Notes under the pieces: generated by a model | The model's database searches: none | What the model saw: only the letters and a program-made list of their open reading frames with translations | Told to the model about the DNA's origin: nothing | Part shown: piece by piece, positions 5,771-9,341 of the stretch | How the letters are laid out: each line of letters opens with the position of its first letter | Position numbering within the stretch: position 1 is the first letter of the stretch | Source of the DNA: Actinomycetales bacterium | GTDB lineage: Bacteria; Actinomycetota; Actinomycetes; Actinomycetales; Dermabacteraceae | Assembly: GCA_012799425.1 (NCBI GenBank) | Contig: JAAZLF010000169.1 | Span: 1-9,341, forward strand | Length of the DNA: 9,341 nucleotides | Direction of reading: 5' to 3' | Position numbers and translations under genes: made by a program

Positions 5771-7107
5771 CTCCCCACCATGTTCTGGCCGCATACGCGC
5801 AGCGTCTCGCCGCGGAGCCCGCCCGCCTCGGCGGTGGAGAGGAAGGAGATGGCCTCTGCGACGTCGACGGGCAGGCCCCCCTGCTGGAGGGAGTTGAGCC
5901 GGCGGGCCACCTCCCGGGTGAGGGCCGGCATTCTGGCCGTCATCTCGGTCTCGATGAATCCGGGGGCGACCGCATTGGCGGTGCCGCCGAGCGCCTCGAG
6001 CTTCCCGGCGAGCGCGTCCACGAACGTGATCACACCCGCCTTGGAGGCGGCGTAGTTCGTCTGTCCTCGATTGCCGGCGATGCCGCTGGTGGAGGCGAGG
6101 GACACCACGCGCGGCTGCGCGCCCAGCACGTCCCCTGCCCCGATCAGCGCCTCGGTGAGGGCGATCTGGCTGCTGATGTTGACTGCGAGCACCGGGTCCC
6201 AGCGGTCGGCGGTCATGTTGGCCAGCATCTTGTCCCGGGTGATGCCGGCGTTGAGCACCAGCACGTCGAGGGTCAGGCGCCGATCCCGCAGGGAGGAGAC
6301 CAGCCGCTCCCCCGCGCTCGCGGAGGTGACGTCGAGCTGGATCGGCACGGCGTGCAGCTCATTGGCCAGTCGTGCGAGCTCGGTGCCCGCGCCCGGGACG
6401 TCGAGGACCACGAGCTTCGCACCGTCGGCCGCGAGGGTCCGCGCGATCGCCGCGCCGATCCCGCGAGCTGCGCCGGTGACCAGTGCGGTGCGCCCGGCCA
6501 GCGGCAGCGACTCGTTCTCGGTGCTGCCGCCGGCATCGCTGGAGACGGTCAGCAGCTGACCGGTGACGAAGGCGCTGCGGGCAGAGAGGAAGAAGCGCAG
6601 TGCACCGATCACGCCGGGGGCATCGAGCTCCACGCCGTCCTCGACCAGGATGCCGTTGGCGGTCGCACCGCCGCGCATCTCGTGGGCGAGCGAGCGCAGG
6701 AATCCCTCGACCCCGCCGCGGGCGGCGTCCCGTGCAGGGTCCTCGCCCTGGGCCGGACGGGACAGCGTGACGATCCGGGCGCCGGGGGCCAGGCTGCGCA
6801 TCGCGCCCGCCAGCGGCAGCACGAGCGGGCCGAGATCGGCGGGAGAGGCGATCTCGTCGGCCACCACGATGACGGAGCCGACCGTGCGCACCTCCTCGAA
6901 GCGGCGGCGCACATCGGTGCCCCAAGTGAGCAGCAGCTGCGAGATCTGGTCGGCGCCTTCGCTCTCACCGAGCACCACGACAGGGCCGAGCACGGGCTCG
7001 GGGCGGTCATCCCGGCGCGGGAGCTTCGCGGGACGGGGCAGGCCCAGCTGCTTGGCGAGGGCGCTGCCGGGGACGGAACGGATGAAACGGGTATAGGCGT
7101 CGGTCAT
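5767..7107 (-). CDS. High-molecular-weight FabG-type 3-oxoacyl thioester reductase (FabG4-like)
   Basis: The protein has 446 residues, close to mycobacterial FabG4 (about 454) and nearly twice a normal FabG. Residues ~205-446 are a complete short-chain dehydrogenase: cofactor motif TGAARGIG (211-218), N286-A-G, catalytic S339, Y352-A-A-S-K356, then PGFIETEM. It should reduce 3-oxoacyl-CoA or -ACP to the (R)-3-hydroxy form. FabG4 of M. tuberculosis prefers NADH; D235 in VVLDV at the end of beta-2 agrees with NAD(H) use here. Residues ~40-195 look like a second, degenerate Rossmann domain that keeps a late S-A-F-V-T-G-Q block but lacks YxxxK, as known for this class. The ATG at 7107 has GGAGG five bases upstream. 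The frame is open to 7215, but that overlaps the thiolase end. The thiolase stop is 53 bp upstream, and the stop codon overlaps the dehydratase start. Confidence 0.92.
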   Translation of the reverse strand: MTDAYTRFIRSVPGSALAKQLGLPRPAKLPRRDDRPEPVLGPVVVLGESEGADQISQLLLTWGTDVRRRFEEVRTVGSVIVVADEIASPADLGPLVLPLAGAMRSLAPGARIVTLSRPAQGEDPARDAARGGVEGFLRSLAHEMRGGATANGILVEDGVELDAPGVIGALRFFLSARSAFVTGQLLTVSSDAGGSTENESLPLAGRTALVTGAARGIGAAIARTLAADGAKLVVLDVPGAGTELARLANELHAVPIQLDVTSASAGERLVSSLRDRRLTLDVLVLNAGITRDKMLANMTADRWDPVLAVNISSQIALTEALIGAGDVLGAQPRVVSLASTSGIAGNRGQTNYAASKAGVITFVDALAGKLEALGGTANAVAPGFIETEMTARMPALTREVARRLNSLQQGGLPVDVAEAISFLSTAEAGGLRGETLRVCGQNMVGR

Positions 7108-7112
7108 GGGAA

Positions 7113-7117
7113 CCTCC
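7113..7117 (-). promoter_or_regulatory. Strong ribosome binding site deciding the FabG4-like start
   Basis: GGAGG on the minus strand stands five bases before the ATG at 7107. It rules out the longer open frame that would begin inside the thiolase gene. Confidence 0.75.
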
Positions 7118-7160
7118 GGTTCAGGGCTGCGGTCGCGGGGCGGCGGAGCGGATCGCGGGC

Positions 7161-8483
7161 TCAGTCGGTGACGGACTCGAGCAGCACGACGGTCCCCTGA
7201 CCGGCCGCGGCGCACACCGAGATCAGTCCGCGCTGGACACGTCCGGTCTCCTCGGCGCGCTCGTGCAGAAGCTTGGCGAGGGTCGCGACGAGGCGGCCGC
7301 CGGTCGCGGCGAAGGGGTGGCCGGCCGCGAGGGAGGAGCCGGCGACGTTGAGCTTGTCGCGGTCGATCGCACCGAGCGCGCCGCCTCGGCCCAGCCGCTC
7401 ACGGCAGAACTCCTCGGACTCCCAGGCCTTCAGGGTGCTCAGCACGGTCGAGGCGAAGGCCTCGTGGATCTCGTAGAAGTCGAGGTCCTGGAGCGCGAGG
7501 CCGTTCGCGTCCAGCAGCTCCGGGACCGCGTAGGCAGGGGCCATCAGCAGACCCTCATCGCCGTGGACGAAGTCGACGGCGGCGCTGCGCGCGTCGACCA
7601 CGCGGGCCAGCGGCGTCAGGCCCTGCTCAGCGGCCCAGCCGGCGCTGCCCATCAGCACCGAGGAGGCGCCGTCGGAGAGCGGGGTCGAGTTGCCCGCGGT
7701 CATGCTCGGCTCGGCGACCTGCGGGGACTTCACACCGAAGACGGGCTTCAGGGAGCCGAGCTTCTCGAGCGTGGACTCCGGTCGCAGGTTCTGATCGCGT
7801 GAGAGGCCACGGTAGCCGGTGACCAGGTCGTCGAAGAACCCGGCGTCGTAGGCGGCGGCGAGGTTCTTGTGGGAGGCGAGTGCGAGCTCATCCTGTTCCT
7901 GGCGCGTGATCCCCCACTGCGCGGTGGTCAGCGCCTGGTGCTCCCCCATGGACAGCCCGGTGCGCGGCTCGCCGTTGCGCGGGGGGACGGGGGCGAGGTC
8001 CGCGGGGCGGATCGCGCTGAACGCCTTGACGCGCTGCATCGCCGTCTTCGCGGAGAAGGCGCGGTGAAGGATGCGGCGCAGGCGCGGGGTGACCTCGATC
8101 GGGGAATCCGAGGCGGAGTCGACCCCGCAGGCGATGCCCGAGTCGATCTGGCCCAGCTGGATCCGGTTGGACACGTGGATCACGGTCTCGAGGCTGGTGG
8201 CGCAGGCCTTGGACATGTCGACCGCAGGGGTGCGCGGATCCAGCGGAGTGCCCAGGGCGCTCTCGCGGGTGAGGTTGAGATCCCCGGCGAGCTTGAGCAC
8301 GGCGCCGCCGGCGACCTCACCGAGCTTCTGTCCCTGCAGTCCGTAGCGGGCCACGAGGCCCTCGAGCGCCGCGGTGAGCAGATCCTGGTTCGAGATGCCG
8401 GCGTAGGGGCCGCCGGAGCGGGCGAACGGGATCCTGTTGCCGCCGAGGATCAGGGCGTCGCGCGGGAAATCGTGCTGGGTCAC
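7161..8483 (-). CDS. Acetyl-CoA C-acyltransferase (thiolase), FadA2/FadI-like
   Basis: The protein has 440 residues from a GTG at 8483. Thiolases cleave 3-oxoacyl-CoA with CoA (beta-oxidation) or run in reverse to condense acyl-CoAs. All catalytic elements are visible. The nucleophile is C94 in SKACATSLET. H340 stands in HEAFA, where many thiolases have NEAFA; the H form is typical of FadI and trifunctional-protein beta-type enzymes. H389 lies in AAGHPFAATGGR, and the acid/base C424 in CAAAGQG. The stretch TAGNSTPLSDGASSVL (263-278) is the usual thiolase core. The start was chosen because AAGAGG lies eight bases upstream and homology begins at about residue 8. The frame stays open to 8690 but would run over the TetR gene start. 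It is first in the thiolase-reductase-dehydratase operon and divergent from the TetR regulator. Chain-length preference cannot be told. Confidence 0.93.
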   Translation of the reverse strand: MTQHDFPRDALILGGNRIPFARSGGPYAGISNQDLLTAALEGLVARYGLQGQKLGEVAGGAVLKLAGDLNLTRESALGTPLDPRTPAVDMSKACATSLETVIHVSNRIQLGQIDSGIACGVDSASDSPIEVTPRLRRILHRAFSAKTAMQRVKAFSAIRPADLAPVPPRNGEPRTGLSMGEHQALTTAQWGITRQEQDELALASHKNLAAAYDAGFFDDLVTGYRGLSRDQNLRPESTLEKLGSLKPVFGVKSPQVAEPSMTAGNSTPLSDGASSVLMGSAGWAAEQGLTPLARVVDARSAAVDFVHGDEGLLMAPAYAVPELLDANGLALQDLDFYEIHEAFASTVLSTLKAWESEEFCRERLGRGGALGAIDRDKLNVAGSSLAAGHPFAATGGRLVATLAKLLHERAEETGRVQRGLISVCAAAGQGTVVLLESVTD

Positions 8484-8491
8484 GGGGTGCA

Positions 8492-8497
8492 CCTCTT
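8492..8497 (-). promoter_or_regulatory. Ribosome binding site of the thiolase gene
   Basis: AAGAGG on the minus strand precedes the GTG at 8483 by eight bases. It supports this GTG over longer in-frame alternatives, including a GTG at 8492 that overlaps it. Confidence 0.55.
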
Positions 8498-8591
8498 CGT
8501 GGTCACTGTGGTCGCTGCGATGGGTCGTGGTGAGCGTGGTCCGCAAGAGCTCGCAGGCCGGTCCGCTCTCGCTCTCGCCGCATCGGTCGGA

Positions 8592-8647
8592 GGAACTTCT
8601 GCGGAACACTTTACATAGAACCGGCGGTACTTGATACCCTAAGTTCC
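8592..8647. promoter_or_regulatory. Divergent control region between thiolase operon and TetR gene
   Basis: For the TetR gene (+), TTTACA (8610-8615) and TACCCT (8635-8640) are a possible -35/-10 pair with a rather long 19-bp spacer. The -10 ends seven bases before the GTG at 8648, and no Shine-Dalgarno is seen, so the mRNA is probably leaderless. A quasi-palindrome GGTAC-TTG-ATACC (8626-8638, 4-bp outer arms) covers the -10 and is a candidate TetR-family operator. GGAACTT (8592-8598) and AAGTTCC (8641-8647) are perfect inverted copies 42 bp apart that bracket the region. On the minus strand TAAAGT (8612-8607) is a weak -10 candidate for the thiolase operon. Binding is inferred, not shown. 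Confidence 0.4.
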
Positions 8648-9313
8648 GTGAATGCGACGACGCAAGCCCCCACCGACGGCCGATCGGCACGCTGGGCCCG
8701 CCACCGCGAGGAGAGGCGTGCCGAGCTGCTCGACGTGGCCCGGCACCTGATCCACGAGAAGGGCCCCGACGTGACGATGGAGGACATCGCCGGGGCCTCC
8801 GGCACCTCCAAGTCCATCGTGTACCGCTACTTCGAGGACAAGGCGCAGCTCCAACGAGCGCTCGGGCGCAGCATCCTGTCCACGATGCACGGGAAGCTGC
8901 TGGACGAGATGCGCGCCCTCGAGGCGCGGGTGGGGCGTGAGCCCGAGCCCGACGAACGCATTCACGCCATGATCCTCGCCTATGTCGAGACGGCCCAGCG
9001 CTCCCCCGGCGTCTACCGCTTCGTGACGCGGCCCAGCGACGGGCTGAACCATTTCCTGTCCTCCGTCTCTCGGCTGGTCGCGACGTTCCTGCCCGCCGAG
9101 ATCCCCGCGCCGCAGGTCTGGGCCCACGGCGCCGTGGGATTCGTCGAGCGCGCGGTGGACACCTGGATGACCGACGACCAGAGCACCGAGCCCGGCGAGG
9201 GCGCCGACGGCCTCGGCTCCGCCGCCGCGCCCACCCGGCACGCCACCCCCCTCACCTCCGATCAGCTCGTGACCCACCTGGTCACCTGGCTCATGAAGGG
9301 ACTGCACGCATGA
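8648..9313 (+). CDS. TetR/AcrR family transcriptional regulator
   Basis: The protein has 221 residues. The TetR helix-turn-helix is clear at ~24-70: ELLDVARHLIHEKG, VTMEDIAGASGTSKSIVYRYF, then E-D-K-A-Q-L. The C-terminal ligand domain (~75-221) includes RSPGVYRFVTR and is variable, as usual. A positively charged leader (R12-R24) precedes the helix-turn-helix. The GTG at 8648 is used because it lies seven bases behind a -10 element and the domain begins just after it. The gene is divergent from the thiolase-reductase-dehydratase operon, the classical position for a local repressor responding to an acyl-CoA or fatty acid. Autoregulation through the shared gap is also likely; both are inference. 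Its stop overlaps the next start as ATGA, so the next gene is probably co-transcribed and may be part of the same response. Confidence 0.92.
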   Translation: MNATTQAPTDGRSARWARHREERRAELLDVARHLIHEKGPDVTMEDIAGASGTSKSIVYRYFEDKAQLQRALGRSILSTMHGKLLDEMRALEARVGREPEPDERIHAMILAYVETAQRSPGVYRFVTRPSDGLNHFLSSVSRLVATFLPAEIPAPQVWAHGAVGFVERAVDTWMTDDQSTEPGEGADGLGSAAAPTRHATPLTSDQLVTHLVTWLMKGLHA

Positions 9314-9341
9314 CCACCGATTCCCGCCCCGCCCCCACCGC
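9310..9341 (+). CDS. Start of an unidentified gene, truncated by window edge
   Basis: An ATG at 9310 overlaps the TetR stop codon (ATGA), with AAGGGA eight bases upstream as ribosome binding site. Only MTTDSRPAPT is visible, a hydrophilic leader that identifies no family. The ATGA overlap implies translational coupling with the TetR regulator. Given the neighbourhood, a fatty-acid or acyl-CoA enzyme such as an acyl-CoA dehydrogenase would fit, but nothing in the ten residues shows it. Confidence 0.6.
   Translation, partial: MTTDSRPAPT

Noticed and set aside
4577..6055. Long plus-strand open frame of 492 codons opposite the dehydratase and reductase
   Set aside because: It is antisense to genes with complete catalytic motifs. 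Its translation is Arg/Gly/His-rich low complexity typical of the shadow frame in GC-rich DNA, and it has no recognisable domain.
6352..7200. Plus-strand open frame of 282 codons opposite the reductase
   Set aside because: Antisense shadow with low-complexity composition and no domain.
7869..8618. Plus-strand open frame of 249 codons opposite the thiolase and its leader
   Set aside because: Antisense to the conserved thiolase coding sequence; no start signal or homology.

Overview
The window is uniformly GC-rich, at a rough estimate about 70% G+C, with strong G/C preference at third codon positions, GTG starts and several apparently leaderless starts. It also carries a DUF222/HNH-endonuclease gene and a mycobacterial-type acyl-CoA gene cluster. 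Together these point to an actinobacterium, perhaps a member of Micrococcales such as Brachybacterium; the genus is inference only.

Left part (1-2665). The window opens inside the C-terminal half of a class C beta-lactamase-like serine hydrolase (+). It converges on a MerR/TipA-type regulator (-) at 681-1499, which has an N-terminal MerR helix-turn-helix and a C-terminal TipAS ligand-binding domain. A well-placed internal ribosome binding site precedes an in-frame ATG at the domain boundary. This suggests a separately translated TipAS-like short form, as in Streptomyces tipA. Divergent from it is an inosine/uridine-type nucleoside hydrolase (+) at 1706-2665. The gap between them holds a MerR-type operator/promoter and a leaderless -10 element.

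Middle (2695-4819). A DUF222/HNH endonuclease-like protein (-) carries six tandem 6-residue repeats in its C-terminal tail. Behind its start lies about 430 bp without a convincing gene. Its first ~90 bp are only about 46% G+C and contain a perfect 9-bp DnaA box (TTATCCACA on the minus strand).

Right part (4820-9341). Three minus-strand genes in the order thiolase (8483-7161), high-molecular-weight FabG-type reductase (7107-5767) and double-hotdog MaoC dehydratase (5770-4820) look like one operon. They correspond in gene content and neighbourhood to M. tuberculosis fadA2 (Rv0243), fabG4 (Rv0242c) and htdX (Rv0241c). Together they would supply the condensation/cleavage, ketoreduction and hydration/dehydration steps of an acyl-CoA cycle. 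A TetR regulator is divergent at 8648-9313, and a further gene begins at 9310, overlapping the TetR stop as ATGA. The 164-bp divergent gap is the likely control point.

No RNA gene, CRISPR array, insertion sequence or prophage gene was seen. The families are known. The least ordinary points are the predicted TipAL/TipAS dual product, the DnaA box in the low-GC gap and the repeat tail of the HNH protein.
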